Shown here one piece after another: positions 1 to 13,036 of a stretch of DNA of 64,000 bases. The notes beneath the pieces are model-generated. The model searched no databases and was not told the origin of the DNA. It saw nothing but the letters and a program-made list of their open reading frames with translations. This stretch comes from Cladorrhinum sp. PSN259 (Eukaryota; Ascomycota; Sordariomycetes; Sordariales; Podosporaceae). A program made the translations under genes and the position numbers. Position 1 is the stretch's first letter. Every line of letters begins with the position of its first letter. The DNA lies in the NCBI GenBank assembly GCA_033725935.1, contig MU867060.1:1-64000 (forward strand), read 5' to 3'.

Positions 1-1
1 C

Positions 2-95
<94 letters not shown>
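1..95. repeat. (CAA)n microsatellite at the window edge
   Basis: About 31 uninterrupted CAA units run from the first base and break at CAACACTAG. The tract continues out of the window, so its full length and any coding role (poly-Gln, poly-Asn or poly-Thr) cannot be judged. The following sequence is A/T-rich with stops in all frames, so this side looks non-coding. Confidence 0.95.
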
Positions 96-1268
96 CTAGA
101 TAGTCATTTTTCTTTAGTCCAACTAAATAAAGAACCACAGCACGGGAATACAAAATCCAAGCCAGGTACCCAAAAGAATGTATGCCATGCCATCATCTTC
201 AATAGTTCAGTGTCTTCGTGGGATTTCACAGCCAGTAACATACGACGATTGATGATCCGGTTACACGAGATAGCTGTGAATCAGCTGTATCAACTAAACA
301 ATTATTATAGATATCCGTAGACCTCCAGTATGAACACCAAAGATACATATGTTTTCTTGGCGTCTGTCTTTTACTTTGTATTACACAGTAGAAGGGGACA
401 ATTCCACAACTCAACCAAAGGTTTTGCAAGATACTGGTACCAAGAGAAGACCTGACCAAGCCAGCTTGGATAATTAACTTACCCAAGACATCACTAACAA
501 CATGACCACTTAATGACTAAAGATACAGAGACAAACTTAAAACACACGAGAGAGGTTATATTAATTAGTTATTAGAGAGAAAAAACAAGTTTGTTGCTAC
601 GTCGGTCTTCCCTCCTCCCCTCTTCCTCCAATTACTATTCATCACCCCAGTTGTTCCAAACACACAAACACATCCATCCTGTTCCCGACTTCCTCTCTCC
701 CTCCCTCCACCCTTAACAACACAGCGGTGTGTCTTTGTCTTTTCATATTTTTACTTCCCAAACCCGATTTCCTCACATCCATCAGACCCAAAGCCAAACG
801 ACAACAACGACAGAGAGGAGGGGAGCGCGGGGGGTATACTTTGGGTATCAAAAACGAAAAGAACAAGGTTGAAATTAGACCATCATGTACCGAGGAGATT
901 CGACGGTATTGAAAAAAGTGCAGAAAAACGCAACGCGCAAACATGAAAACGGGAAACGACGAGCTGAGGGTTGGCCGAGGGATTTCCGTTTGTTCCCGGG
1001 TGCAAAATCTGATGTGCATTGCACAGAGCCAGAAAGGGCAACAAGACAACAAATTTCAAAAACCTCGACGGGTATCTTGACGTTGAAATGCAAATCGTTA
1101 TTCCGACCAAAGCCAAAGGGAGGAGAGAGGAGAGTTCGCAGAGGGGTGGTGCTGTGTGCTGGATGTTATCCCCTCACGGTGCGCTCCTGATGATTACATG
1201 GTTTTCATGGACCAAGCATCATCATTCAACAATCCCAAGTCTTATCGCAGGACCGCCTGCTTCGCTTC
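96..1268. other. 3' flank of the PH-domain gene, no gene seen
   Basis: Only short overlapping open frames with no family resemblance occur here. The part nearest 1269 is probably the 3' untranslated region of the minus-strand PH-domain gene. Pyrimidine-rich stretches lie near 605-720. I see no RNA gene. Confidence 0.6.
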
Positions 1269-3042
1269 CTAAGCGGTAGCAGCAACGACAGGAGTGGTCT
1301 CAAGGGGCTTCTTCTCCTCCTCGGTGGCAGCGGGAGCGGCGACCTCAACGGGAGCAACCTCAGTGGTCTCAGCGGCAGCGACCTCCTCGGTGGCGACAGC
1401 AGGGGTCTCAGCGGCAGCATCAACGGCAGGGACGGCAGGGACCTCCTCGGGCTTCTCCTCAACCTTCTCGGTCTTCTTGCCCTTGATGGTAGCACGGAGC
1501 TTCGAGAAAGCAGAAGGGGACTTGGGCTTCTCACCCTCCTCGTCGGAGGTGGTGCTCTCCTTCTTCTTGCCGAAGCTGAAGGGAAGGGAGCTCTTGCGCT
1601 TCTCAGCCTTGACCTCCTTGGTCTCACCGTTGGAGACGGCGGGGGCAATCTCAACAGTCTCGGTGGGGACGGTAGCGGGAGATGAAACCTCAGCAGACAG
1701 GGGCTCCGTAGTCTCGACAGCGGGGATGACGGGAGCGGTCTCAGCGACAGCCTCAGTGGGAGCAGGAGTCTCCTTGACGGCAGACTCGGCGGGAGCAGCG
1801 GCCTTCTTCTTGCCAAACGACAAGTTGCCGAAGAGGCTTTGGCGCTTGACAGGCTTAGGCGCAGCTGCGGCCTCCTCCTTCTTCTCCTCGGCCGTCTCCT
1901 CAGGCTTGGCTTCGGCAGCCTCAGTAGTGGTCTCAGCAGCCTCGACGGCAGGAGCAACCTCAGTAGTGGCAGGAACCTCGACAGCCGCAGTCTCGACAGG
2001 GGCAGCAGTCTCGACAGCAGGGGTGGCCTCGGCCTCAGCAGTCTTGGTCTCGGCGGCCTCGACGGGCTTCTTCTCCTCCTTCTTGCCGCCGAGAAGGCTG
2101 CCGAAGATGGAAGTGCGCTTGCGGCTGGCGGAGCGAGGCTTGGCCTCCTCCTTCTTGGGTTCCTCAGCGAGCTTATCCTCCTCCTTGGTCTCCTCCGCGG
2201 CCTCTTCCTTGGGAGCCTCAGTGACAACGGCAGCTTCGGTGGCCTCAGCAGGTGCGGCAGCCTCCTCAGTAGCAGTGACCGTCTCAGCGACGGGCTCAGC
2301 AGCCTTCTCCTCCTTCTTGACAGGGGCAGGCTTAAGGCTCTCAAGGGTCTTCTTGTAGGTTTCAGACTCGGTGATGGTGGCAGCGAGCTCCTTGGCCTCG
2401 GCGATCTTCAGCTTCAATTGGGCAACCCAGTTGTCACGCTCAGCAGCAGTAGGGGCCTTGAAGGCGTGCTTGTGGCCCTTGGCAGTGAAGTGGAACTTGT
2501 TGGTACCATCGGTGACGGGCTCAGTAGCTTCAGCGAGCTGAATGGCACCGTGGGGGGCAGCCTTGTCGCCCTTCTCACTGTAGAAGAGGAGGCCCTTGCC
2601 AGTCTCAGCGGCCCACGAGGTAACGTGGTGGGCGACATCAGCGACCTTGTCGGCCTTGAAGGTAGGGATAGCCTTGACATCAACGGGCTCTGAACCGAAC
2701 CAGAAGAGAGTCTTGGAGTAGATCAGGTTCCTGCGTAAACAGTTAGCATCCAGTGTGCGCTCGCAAGTCCTTCGGGGAATACACATACTTGGGGAAGTTG
2801 GCGCCCTGGCCCTTGTGCTCAAGGTGACCCTCTTCGACAGGCTTGACCTCCTCCTCCTTCTTCTCCTCGGCCTTCTCCTCGGTCGCCACGGCAACCTCCT
2901 CGGTGGCTGCAGCAGGGGTAGCCTCGACAGCTGGGGCGGCAGCGACCTCAGTGGCCTCAGTGGCAGCGGTCTCGGCAGGCTTGGTCTCAACGACAGGCTC
3001 AGCGACAGGAGCGACCTCGACGGGCTTCTGGGTGTCGGCCAT
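1269..3042 (-). CDS. PH-domain protein with long Ala/Glu/Lys-rich tail (Meu6-like PH family)
   Basis: Two-exon gene: exon 1 is 3042-2789, exon 2 is 2730-1269, and the 58-bp intron (2788-2731) has GTATGT, TGCTAAC and GCAG signals. The product is 571 aa. After an acidic, Ala-rich N-terminus (about residues 1-72), residues of about 73-205 form a PH-like fold: YSKTLFWFGSEP at the start, a central FYSEKGD strand, and an ERDNWVAQLKLKI C-terminal helix. This resembles the fungal PH domain named after S. pombe meiotic protein Meu6. The rest is disordered, rich in Ala, Glu and Val, and carries spaced basic Ser/Phe motifs (RTSIFGSLLGGKK, RQSLFGNLSFGKKK, RKSSLPFSFGKKK). PH domains usually bind phosphoinositides or proteins at membranes, so a cortical membrane role is an inference. 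There is no signal peptide or membrane segment. The start is the first ATG in frame after upstream stops. Confidence 0.85.
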
Positions 3043-6000
3043 TTTGATTATTATGGTGGAATTCGCAAAAAGCTGGGTATCCGGGGTATTGGTGGGTATT
3101 TGGGTATCTTAAGAAAAACAGAAAAATGGGTATCGGGTATCACTGTGAACAGAGAGTAAGAAAAAAGGTGCGCGGTGACGGAGTATTATTGCGGGTGCCC
3201 TGCACTGGTCTGGGAGACACAGATAATCTCGGGGACGAGATGTGAATTTGGCTGGTGTGAGAAGGAAAGAAGAGGAAGGAGGGAAATGGAAGGTCTGCCG
3301 CGTGAGGTTACTGGGGGTACTTATTTCTGGCACGCAGGAGGTGTGAAGTCGCTGGGTCGCACTGGAAAACGGTAGGACTTGTCAACGATCCGCCCTCGGC
3401 AGCTGCCCCCTAAAAACGAAATATCAAACAGGGAGCAAGGTACAGGGACCAGAAGGCAGGAGGAGCCCGGGTGCCTGCGCTCGAGCTGTGAGTGGCTCAT
3501 TTTGGGGCTCCCTCACCCACTCTCTCCCAAACCGGCAACCACAGACTGGAGTCACTGGCACAACGGCCAATCCCTGGTCACTCAGGGTCGCAAGATCTCC
3601 ATACAAAAACAGAACAAAAGAAAAGGGACAAAGACTGCTCAGAGTCATCTCACAGGTTGCTGGGAGAACACGAAATTGCTTCAACCGTTTCTGGACAGGG
3701 GATCCAATTTTCCATCTGCAGGCGCTTGCCGCAAGCCACCCACGGCCAGCCGCCAGAGCTCCAAGGTCCACCGTCGTTGTAGTGTACCTCACTGGCCAGT
3801 GCGCTCACCGCCGAGATACATTGATATCGAGTACCGACATCTCGCTTCAGCACCAGGCAGCCCACTGCAGTACGCCGTCGTGTCCGCTAATTCTCATCCC
3901 GTCTACTTTCTGCCCTGGTATTTCCGATCGGGCATACTCTTTGCTCTGCGCGCGCTGCCGTAGCCCGTTCTTCCTTGTCGATCAGGGCCCTGGACGAAGT
4001 TCCAGGTTGCGAACTTTTATCAAAACACCATCGATGGAACCATCGACCTTCAGCCGTCGTCCGTCTCCGATCCGATCTGCTCCTGCATCTCGCATAGCAG
4101 AGAAAACTCGAGCTCGTTGGATATGAGATGATGAAGGCTCTGTATCTCCATCTTGAAGGTAATCCTGTAATTTGGCACACACAGAAAGAAGTCTCCAACC
4201 TGGCATCACATAAGGTTGGCGTTTCCTCCCATGCAGTGCGCTAATCTGCTTTTAACGTGGGTCAACCGCCAGTGCCGTATCCACAGCTCCACTCCCATTA
4301 AATTTGGTGCAGGGCAGAAGTGGGGTGTAAAAATATATATCCGCGACAGTTTGAAGATTCGAGAACTGAGTTCAAACACTTCGTTCTTGTCTCTCTCGAA
4401 ACCTGGCAGCCGAGACACAATTTCAGGTTACGTTTTCGTGTCTAGCAACCACTGACTTTGAACAAAAACGCTTGTTATCTTATGTCTCCTTTTTTGCGAG
4501 GTAGCATTCAGTTAATGATGCTGTGCTTCACACACCCCCAACCCTTCCGTTTCTGTGAATGTAATCAATTGAGGATCCACCCTCCTTTTTCGCTAGGCCG
4601 TGCTCACGCCCCAGATGGCGTTCATGGCACTTCGACGCTCCACATGAATTTGCCCGTTCGGACGACACCCCGACGGCGGATGCAACACGACTGGACCTTG
4701 CAGCTCTTTCAGCGTCGGTGCACCTCCTGGCAAGACAACGAGACTGCTTGGAAAGGGGCATCTCTTTTCAGAAGCTACTGCAGCGAAATGCACCACTGCG
4801 GTAATGCAGCAACCAGTGATATCCATGGCCTCTATTCGAAGGTAAAGGAAACAAAGTCGCAGTTGTCTCAAGTCTTTGGAGGGCAAAAGAAACTTGATGC
4901 GCTTCCGTCCCCAGGTCAGGTCAGGTCAGATCATCTTGAGAACTTTGGCTCCACACTCAACAGCACGTCTCCAGGCAAATAAAGATGCCCGGACCTGGGT
5001 GTGAAGCTCAGGACAACGATGAACCTGGCAGTCTGTTCCCATTTCCATGTCCGTGAAAACAACCAGCAGTCGGTCACCGACTCGGGCCTCGTAGAGAAAT
5101 CCTCACCGCAGGCTCACCCAACTTCCAAGAACCCAGGAGGCTCAACGTAAAAAGGGGGGAATAAAAAAACAGGGGTCTGCTCCATCACAACAGGACCGAT
5201 GTACCAGAAAGAAACTTTATTCGGCAGAGTGGCATCTCACCTTGACCGCTTGTCTCTCCTCGATGGACCCACGAACCCAAGCATCGCAGTGAGTGACAGT
5301 CAGTTTCTTATTCCTGAGTCAAGACTCCCAGAGCTCTTGCAGCGAGGCGAACTTCGAGGCCGCCTTGTCACCATCTTTGCGTCCCCTCTTAGGTTGTGGT
5401 CTGACTGCCGCCCGTGACTGTGTTTCCACACAACCACCACAGAGGACGCATGATGCCTTAGTTGCAGCTTGGCCGAGTGGGGCCGTGTCTGGACAAACCT
5501 CTTGTCCTATCAGATCACCGGACCACAACCCAGCCGTGCCGCTTGCGAAACCCTTTCCCCGGCTTGGTGAGGATAGATGGCCATAGAAAACACGCAGGAT
5601 TGCTTTCAAAATGCTCATTGGTGTTTGAGGCGACCGGTTCTGGCGACTTACACAACAGCACGCACAGATTTACATCCCTAGAACAACCTTTGAGGACGGG
5701 ATCGAGATTTGCCTATATTGAACCCGGGCTTGTGTAGTTCGTAGTCCCATACCACCCGCTACAATTACGTCAATTTCTTCGGGATATTCTTTTTAGCGTC
5801 GCTGCTCACGTTGGAGTGAACCGGCAGCTGTTTGCAGCATTGTCCGGTCAGAGCTATACACTCGGCTTCGACTTCAGCTTACAGTCTACGTTTTGGCAGA
5901 TCATGAAGGGAGCAGTGTTTGTCACCCATCGCCCAGGGGCCTTCGAGGATCAATAAAATTCCAGGTTAGCCAAAGCCGAATTTTCATAATGTCTCAAATT

Positions 6001-6251
6001 CTATGCTGTTTGGTGGGGCCCTACATACATGCAGTGTCCCCGTCAGTGAGTTGCTGTTTTTAGCTTGAATGGCGTTAGTCATTGTGCTCATTGACAACCA
6101 TCTTCACCGTTTTGCCCCTTCTGAAACCACATGACTGGTCGAAAGTGAATCAGATTCTCTCCCCGTTATCTGTAATATGTACAGGAATTTACCACGTTGT
6201 GTGGACGATAAGGCGGAAAAATCCATGATCTAGCTTAAACGGGTTAGTGGT

Positions 6252-6289
6252 CCGTTAAGATTTGTCTGAATGGTGATCCATCTTAACGG
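6252..6289. repeat. Inverted repeat, 10-bp perfect arms
   Basis: CCGTTAAGAT at 6252-6261 and its exact reverse complement ATCTTAACGG at 6280-6289 enclose an 18-nt loop in non-coding sequence. The bases could form a hairpin in RNA or be a divided binding site. No function is known. Confidence 0.8.
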
Positions 6290-7930
6290 CTTCGTAACAG
6301 CACATGCTCTATATAATGAGCTCAACGGCTTTATCTATTTGCTAGTACGATAATTTCGATGTCATGTTCTTGGGCTGTATTTTGTGGTGTTTCATGAGGT
6401 AAAATTTACCTTGAATATCGCGATTTCCTATTCTCGGATTGCGATATGGTAGACCGTTGTAGGTGACACTAAACGAAGTGCTAATCGTACCTTACCTTCC
6501 AGGCAAGGTTTTTCTCACTGACAGTTGAAACTTTGAGCTGCACCTACAGTCAAATTTCGCTTCCAGGTTCTCAAACCTTTTCTTTTCGTACTGCAGAGTG
6601 AATGGCATCTCAACACGGCCCCTGTTCCAAGCTGCTGTGACTTCAAGATGATTTCTCCCTAACCCTAGATCATGTTGAATTGTGAAATGGAAAGCAGCTG
6701 ACAGTGTCCACTTTTTGGGCCATCCTGCATCAACGTTCATGCACATTACTGCATGCATCGGGTGCAGATGATACTTCCTGCCTTGCCTTAGTGTAGGACC
6801 CCACCTTTGTCTGACCTCTTCTATCAAAGTTGTCAATTCTGCGCTCTGCCCCGCACTGCCTTTCCAATCCTTCCTCTGCAAGTACCTTACACAGCTTACC
6901 ACAACCTCGATTACCCGCCCGTGGCGACCGTGGCAAAGCAACCGTGACCATCCTCGATCTCAAGTTACACATAGCCAAGGATACGCTGTGCATTGGATTC
7001 CGAAACCGATGCTGCAATGAGAGTAAAACGGTGGCCTCATCGACGCCTACACAGCACGAGACCTGCAGTTTGTGGTTCCGTACCTCTCCGATTCAACCTT
7101 GCTGCCGACTGCGGAATCAATTCTAACCATCTAGTGTAGTAGCAGGCAGTCAGTCTTACCCTCTGTCAATCCGCAGAAGATCTGCCATCAACATCTGCAC
7201 TGCAAGTGCGGGGTAGAACGACTGACTATCGGGCTGATACTTCCGTGCCATCTTTCGATACTGAGGGTATGTAGGTCGATTACTGGGACCTCTTCAAGCT
7301 CGCCTTGTTCAATTTCTTTGAATTCTTTATTTTCTGTGTTTGCTTTCGTCACCTCCCACTCTCACAAGAGTCCTTTCCACGCTTCTTGCTTATCTGGGCA
7401 CCTGACCATTTCTTTTTTGCTTATTGTCTCTGTGGCTTTCAATATTGATCTTCAAGCTTGTCTTCTCCTTCTGCTCGCTACCAAATTCTGCTCCCACGTG
7501 AACCACTACCCCGCGTCAAGTTTGCCCTTCGATGGGCGCTACTTACGGCACACATCACAAGCGTGGAGAGTTTTTGTTCGAGGTTACCATCCTTTTCGGA
7601 AACTCGGGGACTGGCACAGGATGAAGTGGAAGAAACAGCTTATTGCCAATAAGGTGCCGTCCCCTTATCGGCCTGTGCGTAGCAGCGACCTATTTCTCCT
7701 CGTGATCACTCATTTTACCTGCTTTATATCTGGAAGCCTTCTTTGGCCCCCACTCTCCCGATGATAAATCGGCAATGGAAATATAAGGTGTTAAGATAAC
7801 TCAAAGCCATGGGTTACCTAGGCTCACAATGTTTTCCCAAATAGACGATATCGTTAGCTATTTGCGTATATCGGAGCCTACAGAGATTCTCCTGCAGCGC
7901 AAGCGCGTGGATGTCTGCCTCTGGGTGAAA

Positions 7931-7946
7931 GCCGGGAACACCCGGC
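7931..7946. repeat. GC-rich hairpin, 6-bp arms
   Basis: GCCGGG at 7931-7936 and CCCGGC at 7941-7946 flank an AACA tetraloop. It is short enough to be chance, and it lies in non-coding sequence. Confidence 0.6.
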
Positions 7947-10008
7947 CTCAGGTGACAACTGACGTGGTAATAATTTCCCTTGCATGCTGGCTTATCCTTC
8001 CGGTTAAACTCTGGCAGAATCTGGGACATGGCAAAGCTTCCTTTTCTCCTCAACAAACACAAGGATATCTGCGAAAGTGATTCAGGGGCTCGCGGGCACC
8101 GATCTTGAGTTTCTACATCAACAATCGCACTTTCTCTCCAGTACCACCACGAAGTGTAAAATCCAACTTGACATACGTTGTTTACTCGGTTGGGGTTAAT
8201 TGCAATCCACCTAACTCTTTAATGAGCCCCTAGGATAATAAATGTTCAGGGCCCAATGATGAATGCACAATGTTTTGACCCCTTTTCTACAGCCTTGGCA
8301 TTTTGTCCCCAAGTCCCAACCTGTTTCAGCTTGAACATTTGGTCGTGTGCCATATGTACTTACCTTTCCTTTTGCTATATTTTATTAATTATCTCCAGAT
8401 ACCGAGATAATCTATCCCTTGCAGTTTTTACTTTTGTTATTGCTTCTCTTAGTTGCCTCTTGATTATTAATACCTGGTTCTGATCTCTTTCCGGGTCGGA
8501 ATTTTAGCTAGAAGTTCAGGTTTCTCTTCTGTCCTTCCGAACACTCCCTCAAGCGATCAATGTCTGGCCCTGTGAGATTCGGTCGTTGCCCTGCCCCTTG
8601 AATGGCTTGCCGCTCTGATTGCTAAGTGCCGAAACGTTCGTGATGTAGGTACGGTGTTGACTACCCCTGCAGTGCTCGGCGTGGGGACCGTGGAACCAGA
8701 GGTATCCAGGTTTTTGCTTCTCTACACATGGGAAAACAGCGGCTACATTCGACCGGCATAGTTTGGGCATGTTCGAACTTGTGTTGAGCAAGATCTAATG
8801 GCGGGGTGGCTGACAAGCGGCATATAACGACGACACGGGATGCCTGACGAGAACATCCAAGGCTGGAGGGTTGACGACGAACGGCAGCCAAGAAGACTCA
8901 GTATCTGGGACTCAGACAGAGATTCTCAGCAGGGTTCTGTCAATCTCAAACGATCGCGGGTCGACAAGGACTCTTTCTAGAACGCAGGAATGGGATCCTA
9001 CTCGGGTGCCGTGAGCCCTTGACAGTACAGGCAAGTGGCCGCAGTAACAGCTTTATTCGCCCTGACCGCTGTCAACCATTACCCCCGACTTCCTACAGCA
9101 TTCTGACTCATCAGTCTAGATTCTGAAAGCTGCTATCTTGCCGGGCCCTCAACAGCTCCTCACTAAGATTCACACAGCTAGAGAGCTGGCATGCTAGCGC
9201 TGCCGGCAACTCATCCCCTGCTTACTAGCTGACTGATGGACCATCCCATCGGTGTTCATCTGATGTACAGCGCTGCAGGACTGCAGGTGCCTGCTAGCCA
9301 TCCGAAGTTTTGCCTCTCTTAACTTGGAACTTCGCTCTCATGACCTGATAATCCAGCGGGCCCTTGCCTTGATATTCATCTGCTGTTACTTTTTGAAGGC
9401 AGCTACGCAGGAATAGTGGGGTATTTTGCTGCTCGAAAAGCGTCTCTGGCCAAGCATAAATTCTGGAAGAGGCTGCTTTTTTTCCCCCTCTCTCACTGTC
9501 CCTCAACATCTTTACATCTTCGACCTGGCAGGGCGCGGGTGTAGTCAAAGCCTCTTCCACCTTGCCTCGCCTCACGGACTACTTCTTCGGTGTGCTGAGG
9601 CATAAGAAAGTCATTGCAATCATTCTGCGTAACAGAGGTATGTTGACATGCCAAGATCCCCGTGCTCAGAAGCTCCCCGTCGCCAAAGTTTGCTTCCCCG
9701 GTTTGGTGGCGGAGCACAATAACCTCTCGGTTCCTGAAAAGACGGCCCTATGGGCCCGAATTCTCTGTGGCACTTGCCTCAAGCCATCAACCAGATGGGA
9801 TTGTGGAACAGGGTTTCTGCTTACGCACAAAAACTCCCGCTCCATTCCTTCTCTCCTCCATACTCTTCCACTCCACCCGCAACCATTTATCCAGTCATTT
9901 CCTGACTGCTTTTTTGACTTCTTGGTCACCCCTCTCATTCATCCACCTATTCATTCATTCAGAACTATCTTCTGATTTCCCAATCATATCCCCCACCAAC
10001 CTGGCGCA

Positions 10009-13000
10009 ATGTCGAAGCGCAGAAATACCAAGATGCCCGCCACACAGGCGACTAACTCTTCCCAGCATCGACCAACGAAGGCGCCCCAGCTAGAGCTGCC
10101 TGACGGTTACGCAGCGCCTTCAAAGCACAACTCAGCCTCGAAGAAAAACAAGAAACGTCGAGGGAGAGGAAGCAACACTATGTCGAGTCCGGTATGTTTC
10201 CATCCAGCCGTTTTCATCTCTACAAAGCCTCACTGATTTTCTATAGACTTCGACATGCATGAGCGCTGGGGTGGTGCCTGGTTTCCAGCCTACACCTCCA
10301 CCTACCCCTCCGAGTTCACGCAAACCGAGCGGGCATCATGGAGACAACCTCATCAGTCTCCAGCCTTGGGCTTACGACCCGGAGAACTTTGTAAGGTCCT
10401 TTCTTGTTATTAACCTGTTGCTTGTCTGACCAATGTCACCTAGGCGTCACCTCTCGATAACGGAGAGTTGCTCTTCAACTACAACAGAGAGTGGAAGTCT
10501 CTGGGCAAAGCACCTGAAGAAGAGTTTTTCAGGGAGTTGCGCCGAGGCAAACGTAGCCTACTCCCGACAATGTTCCCTGACAACACTTATCGGGAGGTGA
10601 AATTGATGCGTCCCAAGTTTGAGTCGGCTCACGAGATGGTCCGTGGGAAAGCGATGTTTGACAGATGGTCAAAGATTAATCAGCAGCGAGAGCCGGATAC
10701 CCCTTGCGGCTTCAAGCTCTGGGGAGCGGTAAGTATTTTACCCATTCCTGTTCACATAGTTAGGGGACTTCTCGCTGACACAAAGCTAGTGTGCCGAAGG
10801 AACGGTGATTTCTGGACTTGATACCGAGAATGACGCCTCCATTCTCACTCAACTTTTTGGAATAGTTGAGCTTGGTGAAATGATCTTTTCCCATCTGATA
10901 CCAAGCATTGGAGACATTTCGGCGTTGGCACTGACGTGCAAGCAAATGTCCCTGTTAGTTCAGCAGCAAGTTGTAGGTGTTGGAAATATCTCTGTACTTG
11001 TCATCTTTTTACTGACCTGGCACACTTAGGAATTTTGGGATATCAACCTTCCTATCTCGAAGTTTGACGAGTTTTTGAACAAGCAAACCAAGAAGTTCGA
11101 GCCGCAAGAGGACGAGTCCGGCAATGTAATCCAAGCAAACGGCATTCGAGCGAGTATCCTCGTCATGACGCGTATTGAACAGCCGTCTCAGACTCAAAAC
11201 CCTTACGCGGAGAGTTTGGGCATTTCTCTCAAGCTGTTCGACAGCATCAACACGATTAATCACAGCTTTAAGCACGTGGTTTTCGACCAGCTGCAGTTCT
11301 TCGACAACCGCATGTTTGAACCCATGGTGGCTTCACTTCCCAACCTAGAGACGGTGACCATATCTCGTTGCGAACTGATGGACGTGACGAAGCTGCCGGA
11401 ACTGATCAGGATCATCAAGCACTTCGGTAAGAAGCGCTTGGAAAGCTCAAAGAGTGAGAGTTCTCTCACAGAGGATATTTCTGCCACCAGCACGCCAGCT
11501 ACATCACCTACAACAGCGACACAAGGCTCGGTGGGTGCTAGTGCACAGTATGTGTTGTATCCAGGTACGCTTGGCACACCTGCATGGGATCAAGCATGGG
11601 CCGAGGTACAGGCCTCCAAGAAGAAAGCAGACAACAACTACATACGTCTAGACTTCTCTCCTTATTATTTCTCAGGCCCAGAGACCAAGAATAGGCTTGG
11701 GTCCTACGGCGTAACGCACAACGAGCCGACATTCCATACGCCCAAGGCAGTGATTGCGCTGACTTTAAGGTGCGATGCGGATGCAGAGGAGATTGGATTG
11801 GACTTGTGGAGCAACAGCTCCTCATACTTCAACTTCCTGAAGAGGCTACCTGGTCCAGATCCCCTTTGGGTCATCAAGGTGCGGGAGGCCGTGATAACCA
11901 TCAAGGACCAGAGGTCTCAGAGGACCTGGAACAACGAGGCAGAGGCCAGCAAGATGACGGCCCAGTATGCTGACGATATGATGGCGGCTCTCAGCGGCGA
12001 CCACACTGATCCATACCCGCGCGACGTGCCTCATGCAATGATGCGAATCTTCCACCCAAATCATTTTATGAAGCACTGGTGGAGGAACCCTGTGGTATGC
12101 GGGGTATGCCACAAAGAACTGCCGAGGATGTTCTTTCCATTCAAGACAGGACGATGCTGGGGTTGCCAGTTGGTTCAGTTCGTCGACGACATTGAGGATA
12201 GCCACGCTAGACGGTACCAGCTGTATTCACTGGAACTCTTGTTCCGCGGTCTCCCCCGGGATGAAGCCACTCTGACCAAACTTATGGATCCGGAAACGAG
12301 ACATATGAACTTCGACGCAGTCTGGACTTCGACTGTCCTCGCCGACAAGGCTTGGAAACATTTGAAGGAGGATGTTCAGTACCTGGACGAGCGCGGGTGG
12401 CCAGCTGGTGAGGACTCGAATAAGGCCTTACCCGAACAGCCCCCAATTGGCATGAAGACTTCAACGCCAAGTCTCTCCACGACGGCAATCACCATGTCAA
12501 ACTGGTGTTGGTCGTTTCACGAGCTGAAGCAACGCTTCGATTATCGGAATGGTGGCCCTCAACGCCAGCACCCATGCGCCACCCCGCCTGGTTTTTCGTC
12601 AACAATCGTTGGCGGTGCTCGAAGCAAGGAAACGTTCACCAAGCATTGGTCTTGGACACGTCTAACCGATACAGCCTACACTCGCCATCTTTACAATGTA
12701 TGTGCAAAAGATGCAGAGAATCGTACTCCTGCAGAGTTTGCTGCGAGGATCAAGACCATGGTTCAAAATGCCAAGCTCGACGGTACATACGATGAAGATG
12801 CGAAGGAGATCGAGTACGAGTGGGTTTGCAAGGTCGAACACGAGGAGCTCAGATGGTACAAGAACAATATCGAGGATTGTGTGTGGTCCCTCATGACTCC
12901 CGGGGCGCTTCGCTTTAATCATGATAACCCAATGCCTAATCCGAGGTTGGAGCCTGGGCGTTACGCCAAGGTCGTCAACACGCACCGCCAGAGTCGATGC

Positions 13001-13036
13001 CCCTACCGAGGCGCGAATAGTTGGGGATTCTATTAA
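10009..13036 (+). CDS. F-box-like protein with a Cys-pair (possible zinc) motif
   Basis: Five exons: 10009-10191, 10247-10390, 10444-10728, 10790-10972 and 11030-13036. All introns are phase 0 and 53-61 bp long, and the product is 933 aa. The start ATG has context CGCAATGTC, and the leader is CT-rich. Residues 1-60 are Lys/Arg-rich and resemble a nuclear localisation region (KKNKKRRGRGS). Residues of about 228-262 (ELGEMIFSHL then DISALALTCKQM) match an F-box, which would bind Skp1 in an SCF ubiquitin ligase. The large last exon is unique sequence. Near residues 620-645 it contains VVCGVCHKEL and then GRCWGCQ, two CxxC pairs about 16 residues apart that could hold zinc. No WD40 or leucine-rich repeats are visible, so the substrate side is unknown. 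The fourth donor is GTAGGT; a nearby GTGTTG would break the frame. Confidence 0.8.

Larger units (their letters stand above)
3043..10008. other. About 7 kb without a supportable gene
   Basis: Many short open frames overlap here on both strands, most lacking an ATG and none resembling a known family. The part next to 3042 is the promoter and leader of the PH-domain gene. Positions of about 9840-10000 are CT-rich with several ATTCATTC-like repeats and look like the core promoter or leader of the F-box gene. Small inverted repeats occur at 6252-6289 and 7931-7946. I find no tRNA, 5S rRNA or transposon ends. Confidence 0.6.

Noticed and set aside
1226..2358. Long open frames on both strands inside the PH-domain gene (up to about 370 aa, Arg/Leu/Ser-rich or Ala/Ser-rich)
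   Set aside because: They are shadows of the Ala/Glu/Lys-rich tail: repetitive codons keep other frames open. Their composition has no domain.
3379..4126. Two plus-strand open frames of about 194 and 212 aa
   Set aside because: The frames overlap each other, show no family resemblance and have no suitable start or splice context.
4458..4982. 174-aa plus-strand open frame
   Set aside because: It begins at TTG, not ATG, and has mixed composition without domain or splice signals.
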